Source: Halioglobus sp.
GTDB taxonomy: Bacteria; Pseudomonadota; Gammaproteobacteria; Pseudomonadales; Halieaceae
NCBI GenBank assembly: GCA_029287595.1
Contig: JARFQU010000150.1
Span: 1 to 40,257 of the forward strand
DNA: 40,257 nt
Reading direction: 5' to 3'
In this document: positions 1 through 7,652 of the stretch, piece after piece
How the letters are laid out: every line of letters begins with the position of its first letter
How positions within the stretch are numbered: position 1 is the first letter of the stretch
Notes under the pieces: model-generated
What the model was told of the DNA's origin: nothing
What the model saw: the letters and a program-made list of their open reading frames with translations, nothing else
Databases searched by the model: none
Translations under genes and position numbers: made by a program

Positions 1-1
1 G

Positions 2-103
2 TTGCTTTTGCGACGTATTGCAGGGATTCAGGGGTTCTGGATTGGCGCAAACGCCTATGCAGATGGCGCCGTATCCCATGCGCTGGATGCTGTCGTTACG
101 TAA
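2..103 (+). CDS. 3' end of an upstream coding region, not identified
   Basis: The frame beginning at base 2 is open to a TAA at 101-103 and would encode about 33 residues ending in HALDAVVT. It stops 38 nt before the atuA start, which is the spacing expected of an upstream gene of the same operon. The tail is too short to name and shows no motif I recognise. The frame that continues into atuA is also open from base 1, so the real frame of the upstream gene is not certain. Confidence 0.3.
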   Translation: MLLRRIAGIQGFWIGANAYADGAVSHALDAVVT

Positions 104-141
104 AATACCGGGTCTTGTGCGGCAACCCGGGAATTATTGTA

Positions 142-1947
142 ATGACTGACAAAGTACTGCGCGTAGGGGGTGCCAGCGGCTTCTGGGGCGATGCCGCCCG
201 CGCCACACCTCAGCTGTTGAACTGCCCACACCTGGACTACATCGTTTACGATTACCTCGCGGAAATTACCATGTCCATTATGGCCCGCGCCCGGGCCAAG
301 GATGACAGCAGAGGCTATGCCGTGGATTTCGTCACAGCGGCGATGAAGCCCAACCTGGGCCTGATCGCCGAGCGCGGCATAAAAGTCGTATCCAACGCCG
401 GCGGCGTCAATCCCGAGGCCTGCACACAGGCCCTGCGCGCCGTCATCGCAGAACAGGGCCTGGAGCTGAAAGTGGCCTGCGTGACTGGCGATGACCTTAT
501 GGACAGCGCCCAGGCACTGCAAGCCAGCGGCACCACTGAGATGTTTTCCGGTGAAGCCTTCCCGCCGGTAGAGAAGCTACTGAGTATCAACGCCTACCTG
601 GGTGCTTTCCCCATCGCCCGCGCCCTGGAAATGGGCGCTGATATTGTGGTGACCGGGCGCTGCGTGGACAGCGCCGTTACCCTGGGGGCCTGCATCCATG
701 CTTTCGGTTGGGGCCGCGACGACCTCGACCAGTTGGCCATGGGCTCCCTGGCTGGACACATCCTGGAGTGCGGTCCCCAGGCCACCGGGGGTAATTTCAC
801 CGACTGGGACCAGGTGCCCGGGATGTCGGATATGGGCTACCCCATTGCGGAAATCAGCGCTGACGGCAGCTTCGTCTGCACCAAGCCGGAGGGCAGCGGC
901 GGCCTGGTCAACGTGGGCACCGTCAGCGAGCAGATGCTGTATGAGATTGGTGACCCCCAGGCCTATCTATTGCCCGACGTGGTTTGCGATTTCTCCACCG
1001 CCCGCATCGAACAGATTGGCGACAACCGGGTAAGGGTCAGCGGCGCCAGGGGCCGCCCCGCTCCGGATACCTACAAGGTCAGTGCCACCTACGCCGATCA
1101 GTTTCGCGGCGGCACTTATATGACCTTCTACGGTATCGATGCTGACAAAAAGGCCCGCGCCCTGGGAGAAGCCGTGTTTGAGGCATCGCGCAGAGTGTTC
1201 AAGGCCTTCGGCCTTCCCGACTTCAGCGAGACCAGCATCGAGTTGATCGGGGCTGAAAGCCAGTACGGCGCCTTCAGGGAAATTTCCGGCAGTCGCGAGG
1301 TCGCGATGAAAATCGCAGCCAAGCACCCGGAATCCATGGGCATTGGCATTATGCTCAAGGAGGCCGTGGGCCTTGGCCTGGCCACCCCGCCCGGACTGAG
1401 CGGTTTTGCCGGCAGCCGGCCCAGCCCCTCCCCGGTGGTGCGCCTGTTCTCCTTTACCATCGCCAGGGCCAGGCTGCAGGTCAGCATCCAGATAGGTGAC
1501 GACAAGATCGCCTGCGATGAGACCCAGGGCAAAGCGCTGGATGCCAGTGCAATTGCGCGACCGGCAAACCCTGTGACAGATTATACACAGGACATGGTAG
1601 CCGTACCCCTGGTCGTCCTGGCCTGGGGTCGCAGCGGCGACAAGGGCAGCAAGGCCAATATCGGCATCATCGCCCGGCAGCCGCAATACCTGCCCTATAT
1701 CTGGGCCGCGCTGAGCGAACAGACCGTCACCGAACGCTTTGCCCACTTCCTGGAAGACACCGCGGCCGGCAATGTGGAGCGCTTCTTGCTGCCCGGTGCC
1801 AACGCCATCAACTTCCTGCTACACGATGTACTGGGCGGCGGCGGTGTTGCCAGCATCCGCAATGACCCCCAGGGCAAGGGCTATGCGCAGTTACTGTTAT
1901 CCACCCCCGTGCCGGTTCCGGCCGCCATCGCGGAGACGCTTCAATGA
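142..1947 (+). CDS. atuA: AtuA-like protein (DUF1446/AtuA family) of acyclic terpene utilisation
   Basis: This is a 601-residue cytoplasmic protein of the AtuA family, which accompanies geranyl-CoA carboxylase in citronellol/geraniol-type degradation. The exact biochemical role of AtuA is not settled. The N-terminal DUF1446 domain (about residues 4-440) begins with GGASGFWGD and holds GGVNPEACT near residue 95. The C-terminal AtuA_C domain (about 485-600) carries the typical RSGDKGSKANIG motif at 497-508. The ATG at 142 gives the family-typical start MTDKVLRVG; a TTG at 115 in the same frame has no support. The stop codon overlaps the ATG of the carboxylase beta gene (ATGA, 4 nt), so the two are probably translationally coupled. 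The family call is strong; the terpene substrate is inferred from gene context. Confidence 0.85.
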   Translation: MTDKVLRVGGASGFWGDAARATPQLLNCPHLDYIVYDYLAEITMSIMARARAKDDSRGYAVDFVTAAMKPNLGLIAERGIKVVSNAGGVNPEACTQALRAVIAEQGLELKVACVTGDDLMDSAQALQASGTTEMFSGEAFPPVEKLLSINAYLGAFPIARALEMGADIVVTGRCVDSAVTLGACIHAFGWGRDDLDQLAMGSLAGHILECGPQATGGNFTDWDQVPGMSDMGYPIAEISADGSFVCTKPEGSGGLVNVGTVSEQMLYEIGDPQAYLLPDVVCDFSTARIEQIGDNRVRVSGARGRPAPDTYKVSATYADQFRGGTYMTFYGIDADKKARALGEAVFEASRRVFKAFGLPDFSETSIELIGAESQYGAFREISGSREVAMKIAAKHPESMGIGIMLKEAVGLGLATPPGLSGFAGSRPSPSPVVRLFSFTIARARLQVSIQIGDDKIACDETQGKALDASAIARPANPVTDYTQDMVAVPLVVLAWGRSGDKGSKANIGIIARQPQYLPYIWAALSEQTVTERFAHFLEDTAAGNVERFLLPGANAINFLLHDVLGGGGVASIRNDPQGKGYAQLLLSTPVPVPAAIAETLQ

Positions 1948-3566
1948 CCGTATTTAATTCCAGGATCAACACCAACTCCGACGGCTTTCGCAAAAATCGC
2001 GAGGAGATGCTGGCGCACATCAACAAGCTGCAGGAGCTGAACGCCCGCGGTGCGATGATTTCCGAAAAGCGCAAGCCCCGCTTCGAAGCGCGCGGCCAGT
2101 TGACCCCACGGGAACGGCTGGCGCGACTGCTGGACCCCGGCATGCCGTTCATGACCGTTGGCAATATTGCCGGCTACCTGCTGGATACGGAAGACCCGGA
2201 TAAATCCATCCCCGGCTCCACCATTATTTCCGGCATCGGCTTTATCGCCGGGGTGCGCTGCATGGTAGTTGTCGATGACAGTGGTATCCAGGCCGGCTCC
2301 CTGACCACTGCGGGTGGCTACCGCGTCCGCCGCTCTGAGGAGATTGCGCTGCAGCAGAAACTGCCTTTTGTCCACCTGGTAGAGAGCGCCGGCGGCGACC
2401 TGCTCAATTACACGGTAGAAGGTTTCTCCCAGGGCGGCGCCCTGTTTGGCAACCTGGCCAAACTCAGCAAGGCCGGCATCCCGGTTATTTCTATTCTGCA
2501 CGGCTCGTCCACCGCCGGCGGTGCCTATATGCCAGGACTCAGCGACTATGTAATCGCCGTGAAGGGTAACGGTCGCGCTTTCCTGGCCGGACCGCCGTTA
2601 CTCAAGGCGGCGACCGGGGAAATCGCCACCGAGGAAGAACTGGGCGGCGCCGAGATGCACGCCAGCGTTTCCGGGCTGGCTGAATATCTGGCTGAAAACG
2701 ATGGCCAGGGGGTGCAGATGTGCCGCGAGCTGATGCATCGTCTGCAGTGGAACAAGGACTGCGCCACACCCAACCGACGCAGTTACCGTGAGCCCCTCTA
2801 TGATGCAGACGAGCTGGCCGGTGTGATCCCCTGCGACTACCGCAACCCCTACGACATGCGGGAGCTGGTGGCGCGGGTGGTGGACGGCTCCGACTTCATG
2901 GACTTCCAGCCGCGCTACGGCTCAGCCACGGTGTGTCTGCAGGCAGATATCTTCGGCTTGCCCTGCGGCATCATCGGCAACAACGGCCCCATCGATCCCG
3001 ATGGCGCGAACAAGGCTACGCATTTCCTGCAACTGTGCGACCAGGCCAACATCCCGATGCTGTTCCTGCAGAACACCACCGGCTATATCGTGGGTACCAA
3101 ATCCGAGCGTGCCGGCATGATCAAGCATGGCTCCAAGATGATCCAGGCCGTGCGCAATCTGGAAGTACCGCGCATTACCCTGATGACCGGCGCCAGTTTC
3201 GGTGCCGGCAACTACGGCATGTGTGGCCGCCACTTCGACCCGGACTTCCTGTACACCTTCCCCAATGCACGCACCGGGGTGATGGGCGGCGAGCAGGCCG
3301 CCAAGACCATGTCCATGGTCGCGCGGGGCAAGGCCACCGCCATGGGGCAGGAACCCGACGAAGACGTCCTGGCCAAGCAGGAAGCGTACCTGGCCAACAT
3401 GTTCGACAGCCAGGCCGGCGCCTTTTATACCTCGGGCCACATGATGGATGACGGCATGATAGACCCGCGCGATACACGCAAGACCCTGGGCTTCCTGCTG
3501 GAGACCGTGTGGGAGACGCGACACCGCACAGTGCGCCCGAACAGCTTCGGCATAGCGCGGATGTAA
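1944..3566 (+). CDS. atuC: Acyl-CoA carboxylase beta subunit, geranyl-CoA carboxylase type
   Basis: This 540-residue carboxyltransferase subunit belongs to the MCC/GCC family. It moves CO2 from carboxybiotin on the alpha subunit to a beta-methyl-branched enoyl-CoA (cis-geranyl-CoA or 3-methylcrotonyl-CoA). The crotonase-like halves and the glycine-rich acyl-CoA site STAGGAYMPGLSD (about 189-201) are visible, as is the C-terminal segment GASFGAGNYGMCGR. Where methylcrotonyl-CoA carboxylases read HFGRIFYN, this protein reads QGGALFGN at 163-170, so a Phe is replaced by Gly164. I recall this change as the one that opens the acyl pocket in geranyl-CoA carboxylase. It overlaps atuA by 4 nt, and the partner alpha subunit is at 4429. 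LiuB (leucine pathway) is the alternative identity. Confidence 0.87.
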   Translation: MTVFNSRINTNSDGFRKNREEMLAHINKLQELNARGAMISEKRKPRFEARGQLTPRERLARLLDPGMPFMTVGNIAGYLLDTEDPDKSIPGSTIISGIGFIAGVRCMVVVDDSGIQAGSLTTAGGYRVRRSEEIALQQKLPFVHLVESAGGDLLNYTVEGFSQGGALFGNLAKLSKAGIPVISILHGSSTAGGAYMPGLSDYVIAVKGNGRAFLAGPPLLKAATGEIATEEELGGAEMHASVSGLAEYLAENDGQGVQMCRELMHRLQWNKDCATPNRRSYREPLYDADELAGVIPCDYRNPYDMRELVARVVDGSDFMDFQPRYGSATVCLQADIFGLPCGIIGNNGPIDPDGANKATHFLQLCDQANIPMLFLQNTTGYIVGTKSERAGMIKHGSKMIQAVRNLEVPRITLMTGASFGAGNYGMCGRHFDPDFLYTFPNARTGVMGGEQAAKTMSMVARGKATAMGQEPDEDVLAKQEAYLANMFDSQAGAFYTSGHMMDDGMIDPRDTRKTLGFLLETVWETRHRTVRPNSFGIARM

Positions 3567-3603
3567 TACGGCGTTAGCAACAGGATTATTTGGAGAAACT
3601 GAG

Positions 3604-4413
3604 ATGACAGCACTACCGGAAACCAAAGACCTGATCCTGGAACGCCAGGGCAGCGTTCTGACTATCTGGTTCAATCGGCCCGAGGCCAAAAACGCCCTGT
3701 CCGGCGACATGGTCGACGAACTCAGCGCGGTACTGGATGCCACCCGCGAGGACCGCAGCCTGCGCACTATCATCCTGCGCGGCAAGGACGGCTTCTTTTG
3801 CGCCGGCGGCGACATCAAGGGCTTTAAATCAGGCCTACAGGGCGGCGCACCGACAGAAGAAGATGTGGCCCGCGGCAACCGCAGCTTCGGCGACCTGATG
3901 ATCAAACTCAATGAGCAGCCCCAGGCCGTTATCATTCTGGTGGAGGGCGCGGCCATCGGCGGCGGCCTGGGCCTGGCCTGCGTTGGCGATGTCACTATTG
4001 TCACCCGCGAGGCAAAATTCCGCCTCAGCGAAACCAGCCTGGGGATTCCCCCGGCGCAAATCGCCCCCTTTGTTACTGAGCGCGTGGGCCTGACCCAGGC
4101 CCGGCGGCTGATGCTGACCGGCGCGCGTTTCAAGGGCGAGGAAGCGGTGCACTACGGTATTGGCCACATCCTCGCCGAAGACAGTGCCGACATGGAAGCC
4201 AGATGCGCGCAGGTACTGGAGCAGATCGCCCTGTGTGCACCCACGGCCAACGCGGTCACCAAGAGCATTGTGTTCGAAACCACCCGCCGACCACGCCCCG
4301 AGGCACTTGATTTCGCCTCCCGCGGTTTCGCCTCCTGCATGCTCAGTGATGAAGGGCGCGAGGGCGTGGCCGCCTTCGTGGAGAAACGTAAGCCGTCCTG
4401 GGCCACTGAATAA
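3604..4413 (+). CDS. atuE: Enoyl-CoA hydratase, isohexenylglutaconyl-CoA hydratase type
   Basis: This 269-residue crotonase-superfamily hydratase lies between the carboxylase beta and alpha genes, where AtuE (or LiuC in the leucine pathway) sits. It would hydrate the glutaconyl-CoA formed by the carboxylase. Crotonase landmarks are present: NRPEAKNAL near 21-29, the first oxyanion segment FFCAGGDIKGF around 64-74 and the second EGAAIGGGLGLA around 114-125. A Shine-Dalgarno-like TGGAGAA stands 6 nt before the ATG. The 37-nt gap after atuC and the 15-nt gap before the biotin carboxylase indicate one operon. Family membership is very sure; the substrate (C10 terpenoid versus C6 leucine intermediate) follows only from the AtuA and AtuC neighbours. 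Confidence 0.8.
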   Translation: MTALPETKDLILERQGSVLTIWFNRPEAKNALSGDMVDELSAVLDATREDRSLRTIILRGKDGFFCAGGDIKGFKSGLQGGAPTEEDVARGNRSFGDLMIKLNEQPQAVIILVEGAAIGGGLGLACVGDVTIVTREAKFRLSETSLGIPPAQIAPFVTERVGLTQARRLMLTGARFKGEEAVHYGIGHILAEDSADMEARCAQVLEQIALCAPTANAVTKSIVFETTRRPRPEALDFASRGFASCMLSDEGREGVAAFVEKRKPSWATE

Positions 4414-4428
4414 GTTCTGGAGATACCG

Positions 4429-6420
4429 ATGACAAGATTTACCAGCATACTGGTGGCCAACCGCGGCGAAATCGCCTGCCGGGTGCTCCGCACCGCCAAG
4501 GCCCTGGGGTATCGCACCGTGGCGGTGTACTCCGAGGCCGATGCCAAGGCACCCCACGTGCTAATGGCAGACGAGGCGGTCTGTATCGGCCCCAGTCCGG
4601 TCAATGAGTCCTACCTGGTGCAGGAAAAGATTCTCCAGGCGGCCCAGGCCAGTGGCGCCGAAGCCATTCACCCGGGCTACGGTTTTCTCAGTGAAAACGC
4701 AGATTTCGCCAGGGCAGTGGAAGATGCCGGGCTGGTCTTTGTCGGTCCCAGCCCGGATGCCATCCACCTGATGGGTAACAAAGCCGAGGCCAAGCGCCGC
4801 ATGATTGCAGCCCAGGTGCCCTGTGTTCCCGGCTACGAGGGCGCGGACCAGAGCGACGAGGTACTGCTGGCAGAGGGTGACAGGATTGCCCCACCACTGA
4901 TGGTAAAAGCTGCCGCGGGCGGCGGTGGCCGCGGCATGCGCCTGGTTCACGACAGCGCTGAGCTGGCCAATGCGATCGACCTGGCCAGGGCAGAGGCCCA
5001 ATCCGCCTTCGGCAGCGGCGAGCTTATTCTGGAAAAGGCCATTATCCGGCCGCGCCATGTGGAGGTGCAGGTATTTGCCGATACCCAGGGCAACACCATT
5101 CACCTGGGTGAGCGCGACTGCTCGGTGCAGCGCCGCCACCAGAAGGTGGTGGAAGAGGCGCCCTGTCCGGTAATGACAGAAGAACTGCGCGCGGCAATGG
5201 GCGCCGCAGCGGTAGCCGCGGCCCAGAGCATCAATTATCGCGGTGCCGGAACTGTGGAGTTCCTGCTGGACGAAAGCGGAAAATTTTATTTCCTGGAAAT
5301 GAACACGCGTCTGCAGGTAGAACACCCGGTTACCGAATTGATCACCGGACTGGACCTGGTGGCACTGCAACTGCAGGTCGCCCAGGGCGAGCCGCTGGGC
5401 CTGACCCAGGAAGACATCAAACTGGAAGGCCACGCCATCGAGGTACGCCTGTACACGGAGGATCCCACCCAGGATTTCCTGCCCACTTCCGGCCCGGTGG
5501 ACCTGTGGTCACCCCCCGGCGGCACCGGCATTCGCGTGGACAGTGGCATCTGCACCGGCCAGGAAATTTCCCCTTTCTATGACCCGATGGTGGCCAAGAT
5601 TATCGCCAGTGGCCCCACCCGGGAGATTGCCAGGCTGCGCCTGATTGAGGCGCTCAAGGAAACGGTATTGTTTGGCACACGACACAACCGGGACTTCCTG
5701 GTCGCCTGCCTGGAAAAGGAATGCTTTGCCGCGGGACAGGCCACCACGGCGTTTATCACCGAAGAATTTGCCGAGGGCGAGATTGCCGATCCACAACCCG
5801 CCTTCTCAGACAGCGCGGTAGCGGCTGTGATTGAACTGGCACTGCAGCACGCTGATCTCTATAGCAGCAGTGTGATGGTGGCACCGCAACTGCGCGACTG
5901 GGCCAGCGCCAGCCCGCTGATATCGCGCAAGCAATACAGACACGGTGAGACGGTGCACGACCTGTCGGTAATGCCGCTGGGTAATTCGCGCTATCGGGTG
6001 TTCGACGCCAGCGAATCGGCGGTTGTCGAACTGTTATCCCTGGAGGGCAGCACGGCGCACGTGGGCATCGATGACAGCCAGCATATCGCCCGCTTCCACT
6101 TGCCAGAAGTGGGCAAGCTATACCTGTCCATAGACGGGCGCGCTGCCCAGTACCGCGACACGATTCGCCTGGATGGCGTGCAGGACCAGGCCGGGGGTAG
6201 CGGCAGCGTCATTGCGCCCATGCACGGTCTGCTGCTGGAAGTACGGGTGACAGCGGGGGACACCGTGGAGCAGGGAGAAACCCTGGCCGTACTGGAAGCG
6301 ATGAAAATGCATTACGAAATCGTGGCGGAGGCCGCTGGAGAGGTGAAGGAGGTACTGGCGCAGGCCGGCAACCAGGTCGCCGCCGATGACCTGTTGATGG
6401 CTATCGAAGTGACTGAATAA
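4429..6420 (+). CDS. atuF: Biotin-dependent acyl-CoA carboxylase alpha subunit
   Basis: This 663-residue protein combines biotin carboxylase and biotin carrier domains and partners the beta subunit encoded at 1944. The biotin carboxylase part (about 3-450) shows the ATP-grasp loop KAAAGGGGRGMR around 160-171, the ERDCSVQRRHQK segment from 228 and EMNTRLQVEHPVTE from 290. A central linker/BT-type region follows, then the carrier domain (about 590-660) with EAMKM, whose Lys626 is the biotinylation site. GGAG lies 8 nt before the ATG. Length and layout match AtuF/LiuD (about 655-665 residues). It is the last gene of the operon and converges on the AraC-type regulator. Confidence 0.9.
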   Translation: MTRFTSILVANRGEIACRVLRTAKALGYRTVAVYSEADAKAPHVLMADEAVCIGPSPVNESYLVQEKILQAAQASGAEAIHPGYGFLSENADFARAVEDAGLVFVGPSPDAIHLMGNKAEAKRRMIAAQVPCVPGYEGADQSDEVLLAEGDRIAPPLMVKAAAGGGGRGMRLVHDSAELANAIDLARAEAQSAFGSGELILEKAIIRPRHVEVQVFADTQGNTIHLGERDCSVQRRHQKVVEEAPCPVMTEELRAAMGAAAVAAAQSINYRGAGTVEFLLDESGKFYFLEMNTRLQVEHPVTELITGLDLVALQLQVAQGEPLGLTQEDIKLEGHAIEVRLYTEDPTQDFLPTSGPVDLWSPPGGTGIRVDSGICTGQEISPFYDPMVAKIIASGPTREIARLRLIEALKETVLFGTRHNRDFLVACLEKECFAAGQATTAFITEEFAEGEIADPQPAFSDSAVAAVIELALQHADLYSSSVMVAPQLRDWASASPLISRKQYRHGETVHDLSVMPLGNSRYRVFDASESAVVELLSLEGSTAHVGIDDSQHIARFHLPEVGKLYLSIDGRAAQYRDTIRLDGVQDQAGGSGSVIAPMHGLLLEVRVTAGDTVEQGETLAVLEAMKMHYEIVAEAAGEVKEVLAQAGNQVAADDLLMAIEVTE

Positions 6421-6469
6421 TGGTGGCGATAAGCAAGATTTGCGCTGCTGCAGCGCTGATAATGTCACC

Positions 6470-7534
6470 CTAGCCGCGAAACCGCGTTCGATAAGCAACT
6501 GGCGGCATGCCCGCCCAGCGTTTAAATGCAGTACGAAAACTGCGCGCCTCCGCATAGCCCAGCAGCCTGGCAATACTGTCCACTCCCAGCTCAGTGGACG
6601 TCAGGTAACGGCGCGCCTCTTCATAGCGGACTTCATCCAACAAGCCCTGGTAAGACAGCCCCCGCGCCTGCAGGTGCCGGCGCAGGGTCCGCGAGCTAAG
6701 GTTAAAATGTGACGCCACCTGCTCCAGGGTTGGCACCGAGCCCTCACCCACCTGTATCAGGCTCTTTATGGTGCCTGCCAGGCCGCGGTCCTGGGCCAGA
6801 GCCGAAATACTCTGGCGACACAGGTCACGGAACAGCTGACTGTACTCGGGCTGGGGATGCGGCAGGCGCCGTGACAATAGGTCCCGGGACAGCAACAGGG
6901 AGTTGCGCCCCTGGCCAAAAGCGACAGGGCAGCCAAAAACCTCTCGATAAGCGCTGTCATCGGGGGCCCGATTCTGGTGGGACATCAGCACCGCCGCAAA
7001 CTGCACAGGCTCGCCCACCAGGTCGTTAAAAAGCGTGTGCAGTGAAGCAAAGGTACTCTCTATTTCCAGTGCCTCCGCCTCGGCATGCACTGCAGTGGGA
7101 AATATTGTCAGGCACTTACAGGGTGCCCCGGCCAGTGATTCTGAGGTCAGCCTGCTGTGCGAAGCCCAACTCACCAGGGGCGCAAACTCACTCAGCAACT
7201 GTAAGGCTTCGTTGAACGTAGTGGCGCCCATCATCGCGTGACCGAGCATGCCATAGTTGGGCAGGGACAGCCGTGCGCCCGTGCGCAGACCCAGTAAGGG
7301 GTCCCTATTGTACTGGGCAATACGCGTATACAGCTGCAGTTCCTGCGCCAGGGTCAGGCGTTGGGCCGGGTTATCCAGCAAGCGCGATGACACACCGGTT
7401 CCGGTGATCAGTTCCTCCAGACTCACACCCTGTTGATCGACCAGGTCACGCGCCATCAGCCTTATCTCGTAACTGTTCAGCAACTGTCGTTTGCCACCAT
7501 GGGCAGTTGACGTATCGCCAGCCATCAGGGTCAT
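6470..7534 (-). CDS. AraC-family transcriptional regulator
   Basis: This 354-residue regulator has the arabinose-binding-like N-terminal domain common in AraC-family proteins controlling lipid, terpene or amino-acid catabolism (about residues 20-210), and a C-terminal AraC double helix-turn-helix (about 260-350). The HTH shows LEQVASHFNLSSRTLRRHL and the second-helix signature ending RSFRTAFKRWAG-MPP. It is convergent to atuF (49-nt gap) and divergent from the FAD oxidoreductase at 7653, so it could control either unit. The ATG at 7534 is used here; a second ATG three codons later is possible. The shared intergenic region is only 118 bp, which favours control of the divergent FAD/GcvT operon or autoregulation, but this is inference. 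Confidence 0.83.
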   Translation of the reverse strand: MTLMAGDTSTAHGGKRQLLNSYEIRLMARDLVDQQGVSLEELITGTGVSSRLLDNPAQRLTLAQELQLYTRIAQYNRDPLLGLRTGARLSLPNYGMLGHAMMGATTFNEALQLLSEFAPLVSWASHSRLTSESLAGAPCKCLTIFPTAVHAEAEALEIESTFASLHTLFNDLVGEPVQFAAVLMSHQNRAPDDSAYREVFGCPVAFGQGRNSLLLSRDLLSRRLPHPQPEYSQLFRDLCRQSISALAQDRGLAGTIKSLIQVGEGSVPTLEQVASHFNLSSRTLRRHLQARGLSYQGLLDEVRYEEARRYLTSTELGVDSIARLLGYAEARSFRTAFKRWAGMPPVAYRTRFRG

Positions 7535-7586
7535 TTTAGGCCGCCTTGTTGTCCGTTTTTATCCCCCAATTGTCCCCTATCGGCTC

Positions 7587-7615
7587 TGCACAATCCAGCG
7601 TTCAGGCTCTATGCT
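7587..7615 (+). promoter_or_regulatory. Candidate sigma70 promoter for the copy A FAD/GcvT operon
   Basis: TGCACA (7587-7592) and TATGCT (7610-7615) are separated by 17 nt. Each hexamer matches the sigma70 consensus at 4 of 6 positions. The pair lies 38 nt before the ATG at 7653, in the only non-coding DNA ahead of this operon. It was found by eye. Confidence 0.3.
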
Positions 7616-7652
7616 CTTAATTTGCGGCAGCTGCGGAGTTTCCACCCCAAAC

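Noticed and set aside
55..522. 155-residue open frame on the - strand
   Set aside because: It lies across the atuA start on the opposite strand and has no family resemblance; codon pattern belongs to atuA.
2922..4133. 403-residue open frame on the - strand
   Set aside because: It is antisense to the carboxylase beta and hydratase genes, which have clear motifs; the translation is rich in Arg, Ser and Pro as expected for a shadow frame.
6442..6456. GCGCTG-CTG-CAGCGC hairpin between atuF and the AraC-type gene
   Set aside because: The stem is only 6 bp with a 3-nt loop and no T tract, so I do not call it a terminator.
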